Source: Diadophis punctatus similis (taxonomy: Eukaryota > Chordata > Lepidosauria > Squamata > Dipsadidae). From it: a stretch of 64,000 nt of DNA. The stretch lies in contig JALIGW010000001.1 in the NCBI GenBank assembly GCA_023053685.1, positions 154,339,466-154,403,465 on the forward strand. The letters are read 5' to 3'. Shown piece after piece: positions 50,430 through 63,820 of the stretch (position 1 is its first letter; every line of letters starts with the position of its first letter). The notes below the pieces were generated by a model. That model was not told the DNA's origin. It ran no database searches and was given only the letters and a program-made list of their open reading frames with translations. Position numbers and translations under genes: made by a program.

Positions 50430-50560
50430 AACACCATCAAAGCTGACACCAACCGGAGCATAGCAAAAAAGTAGTAGTGCAAGATCTTAGTGTGGACAGA
50501 CCTGGACCATAGAATCACCAAGAGTGAGACACGACTGAATTGATAACATCATGATCATCA
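50430..50560 (+). mobile_element. BovB LINE 3' end
   Basis: GTGTGGACAGACCTGGACCA followed by ATCACCAAGAGTGAGACACGACTGAA (split here for length: ATCACCAAGAGTGAG, ACACGACTGAA) matches the well-known BovB C-terminal and 3' end. Severely truncated. Confidence 0.6.
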
Positions 50561-51866
50561 TTTAGGCAAACATTCCAAGAGCTCAGATTCCCCAAATATC
50601 ATTAACTAAAATCACAGACAGAATTGGACTGTCTAAAGGTTTCTTATTATTGGGACCTTGTAGAAAGTTCAATTTTCTTCCTGACTTGCTCTCCTGTGCA
50701 TGCTCCTTTTTCCCGATACATGGCTCCCTAACTGTAGTCCATAATTGCTGGCTCCTGAGCTCTGTTACCATTAGAAGGTGTTGTGGTTTTATTTCAACAC
50801 TTTCAGTATGCACACAGTTTTATTTAATTGGATCTCAGAAGAGCAGGCTGCTCATTGCCTCTTCAAGGATTAATTGGTTTGTGCCAAGGCCTGCTACAAA
50901 GGCTCGCTGACCATAATTGCCAAGATATCTGCATCCCTACTGTTAGGAACCACACCTATCTTTCAAGAGATTTCTCTTTTGCATATAACACTCTGAAAAA
51001 TTTACATGTCAAACTTATTGAATTGTTCCTCTGCATGCCAAGCTCCATTAAGTAGCTTTCCACCTCTATCTTCTACCTAAGCTAAAACTACACCCTGATT
51101 TCCATCATTCCCTCCTGGTACTGAAATTTCCTTTTTCATCTCTTGATCACCTTTTACCTTCCGTTTCTCCATCCCAATGGGTGGGAGGAGGGAAGAATTT
51201 GAGATAAAATATATTTTGGATTCTCAGGGCGGGAGGGGCCCTATGACTGCTGGATTCCCAGGAGGACTACTTAGATCCATCAGAACCAGCAGAGGATGTG
51301 TCAGGCCCACATAGCTGGCAAACTCAAGAAGCGAGAACTACATGGGTTTCAGAAATAGATCTTTAGTCCTAGTTAAACATCAAAAACTGTAAATGTAGGT
51401 TTCCAAGCAGACTAACAGCAAGCCAACAAAGGTGAAGTCTCTTTGAAGTGCTTCTTTCACATGGCCTCCAACCTGAATTGTGCTACCTTTTCTTTCACCC
51501 CTCTTAAAACCCCTCCCCCTTCACTGGTGCCAACAGTTTCTCACAAATGTACAACTCTTGTGTTCTTCATTGGTTCTATTTGTAATGGAACCTTCTAATT
51601 AGCCACACTTTCAGTGTCTGCCCGCAGCTTTGATACAAGGGAAAAAAGGACTGGATTGGAGAATCGGTGAAAAGAGGTTAGAAGAAGCTATGTAGAGGCC
51701 AATTGCTGCCAAGGCTTCATACTACTCACTACTAATAGTCTTTCTTGCTCTGCCTTCCCAAACAGACTTGAAAAGTAGATTTATTTCAGAAAAAAAGAAG
51801 CTTTACATTCAAGAATTACTCTAAGAACAGCCAGTAATCCTGCCATATGGATATGGATAGAGCTAG
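50561..51866. other. Unannotated intronic sequence
   Basis: Less AT-rich than average but no gene, RNA or element recognised. Confidence 0.5.
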
Positions 51867-52192
<326 letters not shown>

Positions 52193-53107
52193 GCTTCCCA
52201 GTGTAAATTCTATACCACTTCTTCCTTCTTTTGGAGTCAACAGCCTGAACATTTCTGCCACCTGTGCCTTGAATATAAAATGGCCTTTTCTCTCTCTGAG
52301 AATCAGAAATCCCATCTCGCCAGCTTCCATACATATGCTCTCACCCAATCAAAACATTACATAAAATTAATTATTCCAGGGTTGGCCATTGCCTTCTGTA
52401 AAGCTTGGTTATGTGATGGCGGGGTGGGGAAATGGAACTGGCCTTACTTAAAGTGCCTCACAATGCAAATTGGATCTATCAGAGTAATTGCCCAATATGG
52501 GACATACGCTTAGATAGTGAATCATAATAGCTTTTTGTTTGATATTTTAATAGCTTCCAAACAATCATTTTCTTATGTCTTTTAATTACCATAAAGTTGT
52601 TAAATTTATATGTATAATAGTACTAAACATTACACCAACGAGCTTTTTAAACTATGCTTTTCATTGTAAGTTGTAAATATAATATAAGAGCCCATTATGG
52701 GTCGACAGTCATTGTAATCTGCTACTGCTATCAAAGCAAGTAAACAGCAAGATTCTTCCAACCATATTTTAATAGATCAGATTTTCCAGTTATTTTTTTT
52801 TTTACTTCATTGGCAGATAGCCCAAACAGCAGGTTGGTGTCTAAATCTTAATCTTTCCTAATTAAAAGAATTTTATTTTCTCTCCAGTTCAGTTTTCAGT
52901 TTTTTCTTGGAAAGAAGATAATCTCTTTTAGGTAACTTCTAGAGACTTTTCTCAATCACAATAATCCTTTATTCTAATAATTATTTTTTAATTCAGTCAG
53001 TAACTCCATAAGCACATTGTTTAAAATGTTACTTCAAAGTAACTGAGATTGAAGTAAATAGTTTCAATGGGATTTACAACTTACATCCTTGTAAAAGAGA
53101 GGTTAAA
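52193..53107. other. Unannotated AT-rich intronic sequence
   Basis: No supported feature. Confidence 0.5.
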
Positions 53108-53357
53108 TAACCTCTGGTGGTGGCGGAGTGGTTCAGATGCAGTATTGCAGGCTAATTCTGCTGACTGCTGGTTGCCAGCAGTTCGGCAGTTTGATTCTCA
53201 CCAGCTCAAGGTTGACTCAGTCTTCCACCCATCCGAGATCGGTAAAATGAGGACCCAGATTGTTGGGGAAATATGCGGATTCTGTAAACTGCTTAGAGTG
53301 GGCTGTAAAGCACTGTGAAGAGGTATATAAGTCTAAGCACTATTGCTATTGCTATTA
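53108..53357 (+). mobile_element. tRNA-derived SINE, full-length
   Basis: Head CTGGTGGTGGCGGAGTGGTT contains an A box (TGGCGGAGTGG); GCAGTTTGATTCTCACCAGC contains a B box. The body carries GTCGGTAAAATGAGGACC-like sequence and CTGTAAAGCACTGTGAAG, and the tail ends TATATAAGTCTAAGCACTAT with ATTGCT repeats. A common squamate SINE by recollection; family name not assigned. Confidence 0.82.
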
Positions 53358-53704
53358 GGATTAATTAGTATTAGTCCTACTGTTTAGCAGTAATAATAAT
53401 GTTTATATATCACTTGTGGAATTGTCTATCTTCCTTATTTTCTGCCTATCCTATATATTTGGCATACTTCAGACCCCAAGAAATAATGTCACCTAGGACC
53501 TTTCTTTTTCTCTGTTGTAACACTTGCCCTCTGAAACAGTGTTTCCCCAGAGATTCATTTGGCCGTCCTGACTCTATTTGGGCAAGCCTTTAAAATTTGA
53601 TTCTTGCCCCAGGGTGTAAGGGGAACCTCTTCTGGAGTGTTTGTTTGTTTCATGCTATACATTATCCAGAGTTGTGAAGGACTCAGGCAACTAATTATAT
53701 ACTG

Positions 53705-53795
53705 TGCGTGCGTGCGTGCGTGCGTGCGTGCCTGCCTGCCTGCCTGCCTGCCTACCTACCTACCTACCTACCTACCTACCTACCTACCTACCTAC

Positions 53796-53857
<62 letters not shown>
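53705..53857. repeat. Graded tetranucleotide array GTGC-CTGC-CTAC-CTAT
   Basis: Four blocks in sequence, each differing from the next by one base of the unit: GTGC, then CTGC, CTAC, and CTAT. About 150 bp. Confidence 0.95.
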
Positions 53858-54101
53858 CAGGGGTGAAATTCAGCAGGTTCTGACAGGTTCTGGAGAACCG
53901 ACGGCGAAAATTTTGAGTAGTTCGGAGAATTGGCAAATACCACCTCTGGCTGGCCCCAGAGTGGGGTGGGAATGGAGATTTTGGAATGCCCTTCCCCAGG
54001 GAGTGGGGAGGGAATGGGGATTTTGCAGTATCCTTCCCCTGCCACGTCCACCAAGCCACGCCCACAGAACCGGTAGGGAAAAATTTTGAATTTCACCCCT
54101 A
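53858..54101. mobile_element. hAT-type MITE (CAGGGGTGAAATTC family), 244 bp
   Basis: Left CAGGGGTGAAATTCAGCAGG, right end reverse-complemented TAGGGGTGAAATTCAAAA. Internal direct repeats CCCTTCCCC and GAATGG-GATTTTG. Flanks ATCTATCT and ATATATAC match only 5 of 8; the left flank is microsatellite and may have slipped. Confidence 0.75.
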
Positions 54102-54920
54102 ATATATACTGTATATGTGTGTGTTTGTGTGTGTGTTTGTGTGTACACAGTATAATTAGCATAAGATTATGAACACTATCGATTTAAATCGATTTAATCT
54201 ATTCTCAATAATTAGGACAGAAATTATGTTCTTGACAATTTGTGGTAGTGTAGCTATTTGAAAATAGGTGTTTTTTTAAAATGCAAACTCAATGTAGAAA
54301 CTAAGTTAAAGAGCCCCAGGTTTTGCATGCAATTTATGTGCATACATATTTAGTATATAGTTATTGCATCATAGCTAATTATATTTGTCCTCAATAATTA
54401 TAAGTTTTTTAAAATGAAGATGAAAAAAGAAAACACTTTGTAGTATGGAGTTTAATCTCTTTTTTCCCCCTCTCATTGAAGGCTGCAGAACATGGATGAA
54501 AGGAAATAAACTGGAGAACACAATTTTGCCTTAGATTAAGAAAAGATTTAAAGCACGAGCTAATCTACACCATAGTTCCTATATAATAACAATAATTTAT
54601 TCCTAGTTAGTACAAACCTGTCAGCCTTGTGAGGAACTCCAAACAAGAACACCCAGAAGAAAGCACATCCCTCCCCCTTTGCCTTTATAGTTCAAGAAAC
54701 TAGTGAGGGTTTGCCTTCTGAGATGTTTGCCCTGGCCCCATTCCTTCTGCGGACTTAGCTACTGCTTGTCTATGTCAAGTGCAAGTAACCAGGAACTAGG
54801 TTAGAGCTCAAAAGTACTACAAGTTTATTTCATGCTACCTACTCACGAGAATCTGTTCTATTAATGGTCAAGGCGAATTGGCACCAGATAAGTCAAGAGA
54901 CTTCAAAGGAGGGCGTGGGG

Positions 54921-55240
54921 CAGGGGCGGGTTGCTCACTTACCTTGCTGCCGGAGCCTTGCTACGCGCGCGCACCCCCTCGCATGATTTTGCTTCCGCGC
55001 ATGCGCGGAAGCAAAATCGCACCAAAATCTCGTGAGGGGACACGCGCAAGAGAGAGGTTTTGATGCGATTTTGCTTCCGCGCATGCGCGGAGGCAAAATC
55101 ACCTGAAAATCACCGAAAATCACCCCCAAAAATGGTGAAGCGCCGGGTGGACCGGCAGAGAGGGCTCTGGAGCGGTTGCAAAATCTGCCGCTCCCTACCG
55201 GAGCTGCGTATTGGGCAGCTCCGGCAGGAACCCACCTCTG
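54921..55240. mobile_element. hAT MITE (CAGNGGTGGGTTC family), 320 bp
   Basis: Perfect 8-bp duplication GCGTGGGG at 54913-54920 and 55241-55248. Ends CAGGGGCGGGTTGCTCACTT and, reverse-complemented, CAGAGGTGGGTTCCTGCCGG. Carries two copies of the palindrome TTGCTTCCGCGCATGCGCGG. CpG-rich, non-coding. Sister copy at 56490-56935. Confidence 0.93.
54997..55088. promoter_or_regulatory. Two perfect GCGCATGCGC (NRF1-type) palindromes
   Basis: GCGCATGCGC at 54997-55006 and 55079-55088, each at the centre of a longer palindrome. The motif matches the known NRF1 consensus (YGCGCAYGCGCR). Binding is not shown by sequence alone. Confidence 0.5.
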
Positions 55241-55248
55241 GCGTGGGG

Positions 55249-56481
55249 ATAGATTTAGATCCCTTACAGGGTTGTAGAGACACCAAACTGATGATGCATT
55301 TGACCTCGCCCTCAGCCTCAGCCTGGTCATATCCTAAGTCTGACTGTTGCCTAATTTGAGGCTTTTCCCCCTGTCTTCCAAGGTCATTCCCACATACGTT
55401 TACAGAACCCCTAAAAGAAGAAGCACATAGGTTCCTGAGATTCTTTTCCTCATCAAATTAATATTATAGGTAATGAGGGTTTATATCAGCAGGGTTACTC
55501 TGCCATCCCTCATGAAGCTTCTTTGTCTGTAGAAATCATTTATTATACCAGTTATCCCACTGTCTGATTCAATAAACTGTCACTCCACTGATATAAATAG
55601 CTGTATATAACCAGTTGCCTTTCCAACAGGCTTCGAATTCTTGAGGTGAGGTACCTAAACAAAGGAATTTATTCTCTTTGAAAGCAAGTGTGTGTGTGTT
55701 AGCTCCTGCTGTGTGTTAGCTACCCTGAATGCTTGTCAGAGTCGATAGGTGGAGTATCAATCAATCACAATCAGATAAAAATATAGTGGCATCATTTTGA
55801 GGTCATTTTATATACTTGCAGGCAGCTTAGATGAAATAATTTCCTTCTGTGAGATAGGCAGTCTTTTAATCATCTCAAGGTAACTTATGATCAACTTTTC
55901 AAGGGAAGTTGGTGTTCCGGTTGTATAATTTTCAATGTGTTAGAGAAGCATTAAATGTTTATGCTTGCTTAAAGGGGGGAGGGGAAAAATGATGTCCCCA
56001 ATCTAATAATTGTACATAAAATCTGCCTGGGTATTCTTTCAATATGAATACAATAAATGATGTTGTCCTTGCTACTAGTCAAAAAGCATTGCTTCTTAAA
56101 TGATGAAAATATGGATATAGGTATGACAAATTAAAATAGCAAAATTACATCCATACCAGAATTAGCATCAAAAGAATCAGTATAGTTTAGCAGGTAGAAT
56201 TCCTTAAAAATGGCTCTTGATTTAATCCCCAGCATTTACAGCTAAGAAAGACATTTCTATTAGCAGCCATCTTCAATTCTGCGTCAAATGGAGCAGAAGT
56301 TTGATAGAACTTCTTTTGCTCCAAATTCAGTACAAACGCCTGTGCTATAAGGAGGAGATAAGACCCCAAATACTTATAAAGCAGTTTAACTAGGTCTCAA
56401 TATAACTAGGTCTCAATATAGTCTCAGATGAGAAAATTCCCTTTACCATAGTGTATGCTGCATCAAATGTCTAAAATGTCA
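55249..56481. other. Unannotated intronic sequence between two MITE copies
   Basis: AT-rich; nothing recognised. Confidence 0.5.
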
Positions 56482-56489
56482 CTTATGCC

Positions 56490-56935
56490 CAGGGGCGGGT
56501 TGCTCACTTACCTCGCTGCCGGAGCCATGCACGTGCATCTCCACACTTCGGGGGCACGCGCGCTCGCTACGCGCACCTGCCCCATTGCACAATTTTGCTT
56601 CTGCGCATGCACAGAAGTAAAATCGCGCCAAAATCTTGCGAGGGACGTGTGCAAGAGAAAGATTTTGGCGTGATTTTACTTCCGCGCATGCGCGGAGCGC
56701 GGAGGCAAAATCTCACCAAAATCTCGCGCACACACGTGGCCCCTTGCGAGATTTCGGCGCGATTTTGCTTCCATGCATGCACAGAAGCAAAATTGCCCGA
56801 AAATCAGCAAAAATCAGTGAAAAAAAATGGCGACGTGCCGGGTGGACCGGCAGAGAGGGCTCCAGAGCGGTTGCAAAATCCGCCGCTCCCTACCGGAGCT
56901 GCGCACCAGCCAGCTCCGGCAGGAACCCAGCTCTG
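56490..56935. mobile_element. hAT MITE (CAGNGGTGGGTTC family), 446 bp
   Basis: Perfect 8-bp duplication CTTATGCC at 56482-56489 and 56936-56943. Ends match the 54921 copy. It carries three palindromic ATTTTGCTTC-GCATGC-type units, one with an intact GCGCATGCGC (56684-56693), one more than its sister. Confidence 0.93.
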
Positions 56936-57039
56936 CTTATGCCCTAACAAGTCAGTTGGGGACAACTGCCATAGTTTTGTCTCTGTCACAGACATCAGTT
57001 CAAGCCTGTCAGATCCCTTCCTGGGATCTCCACCTCTGT

Positions 57040-57246
57040 ACCCCATCTAATACTAGATTTGCCATATGTTACCTTTCCACCAATGTGGTATCTATTCATC
57101 TACTCACATTTGCATGCTTTCGAACTGCTGGGGAAGCAGGAGCTGGGGCAGGAATGCAGGGAGCTCACCTCACTGCACGGTGCAAGGGTCTTGAACCTGA
57201 GCTGGGAGTGCTTGAGTGACAAGGTCAGCACTGAGCCATCACACCC
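57040..57246 (-). mobile_element. tRNA-derived SINE, minus strand
   Basis: Minus strand: GTGATGGCTCAGTGCTGACC (A-box region) at 57240-57221, GGTTCAAGACCC (B box) near 57190, then CCCAGCTCCTGCTTCCCCAG, CAGTTCGAAAGCATGCAAAT and GTGGAAAGGTAACATATGGC. A squamate tRNA-SINE by structure. Confidence 0.78.
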
Positions 57247-59463
57247 CCTTTACAATAACTATAAAAGGGTTGTAAAATATTTGTGAGCAAATCCGAAAAC
57301 AAACAATAGCTAACAATTAATAATAGGAGGAAGGAACCAGAGACTTTATTATTTCTCCACTGACCAAATTTCTTTGTATTTTTACCTTTATGAAAATAAA
57401 TGTATAATAATGAAGCAGGAAATAGATAAATCAGGGCTAATTATTTACTTGATGTTCAGCCCATACTTTAAAGATGCTGTTTATAATTGAGTGATATCTT
57501 ATAAATTGTCTGTTTGTAGCAAGCATAGTAAATAATTTAATTCGTACTTTATCATAACAAGTTTTCCAGTTGAACAATGGACTACTGCTTTCTTTTCCTG
57601 TTTCATATCTTTCAGAGATAGATAAAGTGAGTGAAACACTTAGTCTGTTTAATTCAGTGAAATATTTCCTCTTTTATAATTTTATAAAGGCTATTGAAAG
57701 ATGACATGTTAAGGACTATGAAGACAGTTGATTTTATTAGTCCTCAAGAGCGTTCCTCAATGTAAATTGAATGGCTTTACTTAGAAGCCAGATGGCCTGT
57801 TGCTTCTGGAAATTTAATAGATTATCCTAAGTTGTAGGAATTTTCATTACCTACCTAGTAAAAAAATATTTGCAGCTGCATTTATAAAAAAACCCCAGAG
57901 GCTTACAGTTTGATAGTGTTTTAGAGCAGGGCTGGAAATTCTACTTAAAATGTCTGCAAAAAACGTTGCTATGAAGATTACACTGAATCTGAACGTATGG
58001 GATCAGAAGTGCTATTAACAACTTGCTTAATTTTCTCCTTGACTGAAGTATGCAAAAACCGCTAAGAGCATATATTATGAATAAAAAGTAAACTGGTTAA
58101 GAAAAAAAAAGTGCTATCTCCAACCCCCCCCCCAAAAAAAGACAACCTCACATTCTTATGACTTAGTGTATTCATAAAAAAACTACAGAACAATAGAAGA
58201 CTTTAGGTCAGATGTGTTGAACCAATGAAATGTGAAGGAGAAGCAGCAGCTTCCAAAAGAAACAAGAATGATTCCAAAATGATGACATGTCTGACAGCAG
58301 TATATAAGTCATAGAACTTGCAGAAAGATATATTTATGAATGTGTCATACTTTTGCCCTCCCCTGCCCATCCCACATAGATGCCTGTGCCCGAAAACTCA
58401 ATATGAAATTTCTGTGCAGAGAAAATAACTTCAGAGAACTGAATGTGATATATCACGCTCTACGTGCAGCAAAAACCAAAACCAGAAATGAATTTTAAAA
58501 AGAAAAAGACAAAGTGTTTGTTTGTAAAGAGGTTAATGAAAATATTGGTTGGAAATTAGTTTGTCCATAAAATCAGTTTGAGGCTAAAATCCTGGTGGTG
58601 GAAAATGAGAGAAATGGCTCTAGGTGTTGGGCTATAGTATCATTCTAATCACGCATGCATTTTTGAAGTTAATAGCAGTGAACTAGCATAGAAAGGCAGA
58701 GTAAAATATAGAGTCTGTTTATTTAACAATTTATTTAACATTATTTGTAGCCTACTCGAATCCTGATGGTCTATATATATCTCAGAATTTGGGTGGGAAG
58801 GGGGAAGAAAATGTCATAATCTTAATTAAGATTAAAATGTCATGGGTCCTAAAAGCAAGACCAATAGGTAAGACAATCGGAAGTATGACAAGAGGTTTCC
58901 TGAGAAATCAAAGAAAAATATATAGTGATATATATTCTATTTTTTGTATGAATTTCCCTCCAGATTTATACAATTGTTTTAGTATCAACTGATATTAAAG
59001 ATTGATACTGATCTGTTAGTGATGTATTCTTTTTCTTGTTTTAATTTACAGCCTTTCTTTAGTCTATAGTATGTGCTTATTTCACTTCAATTTTCTCACT
59101 TTTTTAATGATTGCCCATTGCATGAGCTCATGCAGTATGTGTGTTGATTAAAACATACAAAAGAGATTTCTGGCTGCAGTTGCACAATTACATCAACTTT
59201 TTAAATAGTCTGGTTTGATCAATATGTAATCTTTGAAGACCTGCAATGATAAATTATAACAGAAGACATTTTCTATCAGATCTTATAGGAATGTTTTACA
59301 ATTTAAATTGGAAGACAGTGGAGGAAAAGGCAGAGGAAAGTAGTAAGGGGAGCATTTCCTGACTATCAACAGAAATATATGGGAAAATAAATGAAAATAA
59401 TAAATAGAAGAGTACAATATATTCTGGGAAAAAAAATCAAACTCTTAAATTAAATTTTATATA
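57247..59463. other. Unannotated AT-rich intronic sequence
   Basis: About 2.2 kb without a supported feature. Confidence 0.5.
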
Positions 59464-60070
<607 letters not shown>

Positions 60071-61158
60071 TATATAATAAATGGTATAAGTAAATAAATG
60101 GTATAAATAAATAATCTTGGGATATTGGAATGAAACATAACTAATAAGAATGGATGAATCCATTTCATTTCTTACCATTACCAGCACAATATTTATGCAT
60201 AATTGCATTTACACATCTTCCAGTATACACAGATTTATATGCATTGTCTCTCTGCAGCATGCTATTATGAATCAGTTATGTTGACTTCTTCATTTGATTC
60301 ACAAAAGTAAGACATGGATTAACTGGTTGGGGGAGGGCAGATCCAGATCATTTTCCACAGGAAATGTAATTGTTTTCACTAGGTCTTATAGAAAATTATA
60401 TCCTCCTCCTCCAGATAGTAAGTACTATTGAAGAGGTCATTGTAGCAAATAGCATCATCAAGTTCCACAAGAACTCTTGGAGATAATAGTGCAAGAGAAA
60501 AGTATCCAATCCTTCCCTCATATATAATTGTCTCCTCAAAGTTGTATTTAAAAAGAAAAAGAAAGCAGGTGATCTCATGATAAGCATACAACCAATTCTG
60601 AGTCTAAAGTGTTGCCTTTAATTATCTTTGTGGTTAGAGATTTGAAAAGTGAAAACTATTTTTTTTCAGAGCTAAAAATAGTCATGAGGTAAATGAATAT
60701 TTAAAAGTTGTTAGGTTACTTATCTTCAAACCTCATTATGTTTTTCTTCCTAGTATTACTCTTTGAAAACCAGGATGGTGACTTTCCTGTGTTTATTTTA
60801 TAAAGAACAAGAGAGTCTTATTATTTAAATCAGTAGTTTCAAATACGTGTTTAACCTTGCTGGGATCTCAAACAGAAATGAAGCCAGTATCCTGCTGCTA
60901 TTCAATTCAATATATGATGGTGATTTCACACTTGACTACCATTTTGGACCTTTTTCTAAATTGCTTTTCCTATATTTTGACACCAGGAAGAAAAGAAGCA
61001 CTGTTCAGAAATTAGATGTGGTTGAAGCATAAAAACATAATAATAACCTTAACTAATAAGAGAGAAGGGTTATATTATGTATCTTGCAATTAGTATAGCT
61101 TGTTCATCTCAATCTTCAACTCTGTCTGGAGAAATCTTTGATTGAGCTTTGCAATATA
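60071..61158. other. Unannotated AT-rich intronic sequence
   Basis: No supported feature. Confidence 0.5.
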
Positions 61159-61287
61159 TATGTGTATGTGTATGTGTATGTGTATATATGTGCAATTGTG
61201 CATGTATGTATAGGTGTATGTGTATGTATGTATGTATGTATGTATGTATGTATGTATGTATGTATGTATGTATGTATATGTATATAT

Positions 61288-61350
<63 letters not shown>
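61159..61350. repeat. (TGTA)n and (AC)n compound microsatellite
   Basis: TGTATG/TATG units to about 61288, then about 62 bp of AC. Confidence 0.97.
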
Positions 61351-61353
<3 letters not shown>

Positions 61354-63638
61354 TATATATTCCTGGAATTTAATGGGTTATTTATTTCAGCACACAAAGC
61401 TTCTAATATTAGAAATGGCTTCCAATCAAAATAGATAATAAAAAAGTAGGAACAATAATCCATAAAAAATTATTTGCAGCAGACATATCTCAGACAAAAT
61501 TATTATCCAGGAAGCCAAAAAAGCAGACATTGATTCTGCTTTAAAATTTGCTGTATCTGAGCAATCTTCAACCTGATAACTCTCCCACAGCTTCAGAACA
61601 CTTGCAGCAAAGACAGTCTTTGCCAAAGTATCACCACCTTTTAGAGCATGGTTTGAGTTTGTGGAGAAAGAATTGTTCTATGGGAAATAGCCATAAATGA
61701 TATGAAGCAAGTTAGAAGCCATCAAGCTTGGGAGGGCTCAAGTAACAAACAGCAGATGACCTTCTCCTTTACTATTATATTATTTACAAGCTTCTACTTC
61801 ACCATGGAAAATGAGTAACATGGTGAAGATAGGAAATGTAATCTCTGCTGCCTCCTCCCAGCATTGGCCAACTTCCAATAACTCCTGAAGGAAGGCAGGA
61901 TTGTTCCTACTTGCTCACCTCTATGAATTTTCAGCTAGGCAACTGTTTGGGTTGGGTCACTCTAGAGAGGTGACTTGCTGTGTACAATCAACAATCATTT
62001 ATACAAGGTTACAACATTTGCACGCTGCCACCAGGCTAGCCTTCAGTTCAGCCCCTTTGCAGAATTTTGCATTTTAGCACAAATGTCTTGCTGTGCTCTG
62101 TCATCCCATTTAGTGCTCCCTACAGGAGGCACATCCCTCAGCAGAAATGGGATGAAGCCAGAATTACTCTTAATAATAATCTTCTGTCCTGCTGCTTGGC
62201 AGAAAAGCTATGAACGCTCTTTGTAGCACTTCCTCCGGAGCCTGAGCTGAGTCAGTAGACAAGTGGATCAGCTTTTCAAGACTTAAGAAAGCCCCAGGTA
62301 TTCTTGGGTCATGTGAATATGGCACTCATGTGGCTCTTTTCACATATGAAGCAAATCTATTTTATTGAACTTGTGTCAGAGAGATATGGCACCATAAATT
62401 TTGCTAGGACATCATTGCTCAGAGTGGAACCTGGAAGATCACAAAGTTACCCTAGGATGCTCATTTGCTTTCATCTTTAAATCTCACATGGAGTAAAATA
62501 GACATGTGAGAGGCCCATACATGTTGTTCAAGTTCATTGGAGTAACAGTATACAAAGTTAATATATTTTTTCAAAACTCATGCATTTTATCCACATGTCA
62601 ACAGATGTCTCCCATGTTATCTGAAACTCCAAAATATTTGTTTTTTAATAATTCTCAAAAGAATACCTCAAAGAAACCTGACCTGGAGAATAGAGCATCC
62701 ATAATAGTTGCCTCTCCATAAGTGAACTGTAGAATGGATTTTATATATACTTCAGCATGTCTCCTGGAGATTACATCTCTCCTCTCCTCTCCTCTCCTCC
62801 AATCATCTGAGAATCTCTCAACAGCCTAGTACAGATTTTGAGGTTGCGCATACGCTGCTGGCTGCATTTGGGAAGCTGAAATTGCCCTGTCTTTTTTCCA
62901 CTGAGGATAAAAATTCCATTAGTCAAAGAACGTCATAGGATACTACCCATTTTGTATTTGTTTATATGCATCCACATAGTAGGTGTTTGTACCTCAACAG
63001 TTTTCATGCCCACATCTCTTTATTAGTTAAAATGGCAGTGCAAAGCAATAGTTAGAAAGCAATAGGCTATTTGATGCTTTATTGTTGTGATTATACTGCA
63101 TTGCTTTTATACTATATTGGTATTTTATTAGCTGCTTTTTAAAAAAAACTTATATAAACCACTGTGATGTTTTCCTTGTGCCTTCCCAGGCAGATATAAT
63201 TAAATATCCATGACACAGCATTCAAAACTTGCAGTTTGAAATTACTCCATCAAAAGCATCAGGATATCAAAAGGATTTTTTAAAAAAAGATTATTGGAAG
63301 CCATACTCAAAGTGTATGAAGTGATATATAATTAGTGGAAGAACTGTAAAAGACCTCCCAAAGATTTCCCATTTATAAGATGTGGTCAATGTTGCTGGAG
63401 AAATAATTTCCTCCCAGAGTATTGTGTTTGTAAGCTTTTCTGAACTCTGTCGTGCTTTTGCAAGAATTTAGTCAGGAAGAATTACTTATGTAGTCAGAGA
63501 AAATGGCAGCTTTCAAAAACCACCATTATACCTATTCTGTGCAGTAATATCCTGCAGTGTTGCAGGAGCCACAGCTGGTTTCTTTGTTGAAGTAATTTGA
63601 GGCAGTTGCCTCTTCTGGCAGTTATACTACTGAATATA
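61351..63638. other. Unannotated intronic sequence
   Basis: About 2.3 kb without a gene or element; a short (CTCCT)n tract lies at 62778-62799. Confidence 0.5.
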
Positions 63639-63820
63639 CAGGTAGTTCTCATTCACAGTAACATCAGTGATGAAAAAAGTAATTTTATGAGCAGTCCTGG
63701 GATTTACAACCTTGCCAGGTCTCTAAAGCAAAGGAAAAGTGGAAATCATAAACACAGTTTTGGTTTCCCTTAATGACCAAGTTGCCAGTCCTAGTTGTGG
63801 ACTCTAAAGAGGATTACCTG
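63639..63820. mobile_element. MITE of the CAGGTAGT family, 182 bp
   Basis: Left CAGGTAGTTCTC and right end reverse-complemented CAGGTAATCCTC. Interior TTAATGACCAAGTTGCCAGT is typical of the family, also seen at 21180-22198. No clear flanking duplication. Confidence 0.65.

Noticed and set aside
54897..56950. Possible CpG-island promoter of a host gene
   Set aside because: Both CpG-rich blocks are exactly bounded by 8-bp duplications and are MITEs.
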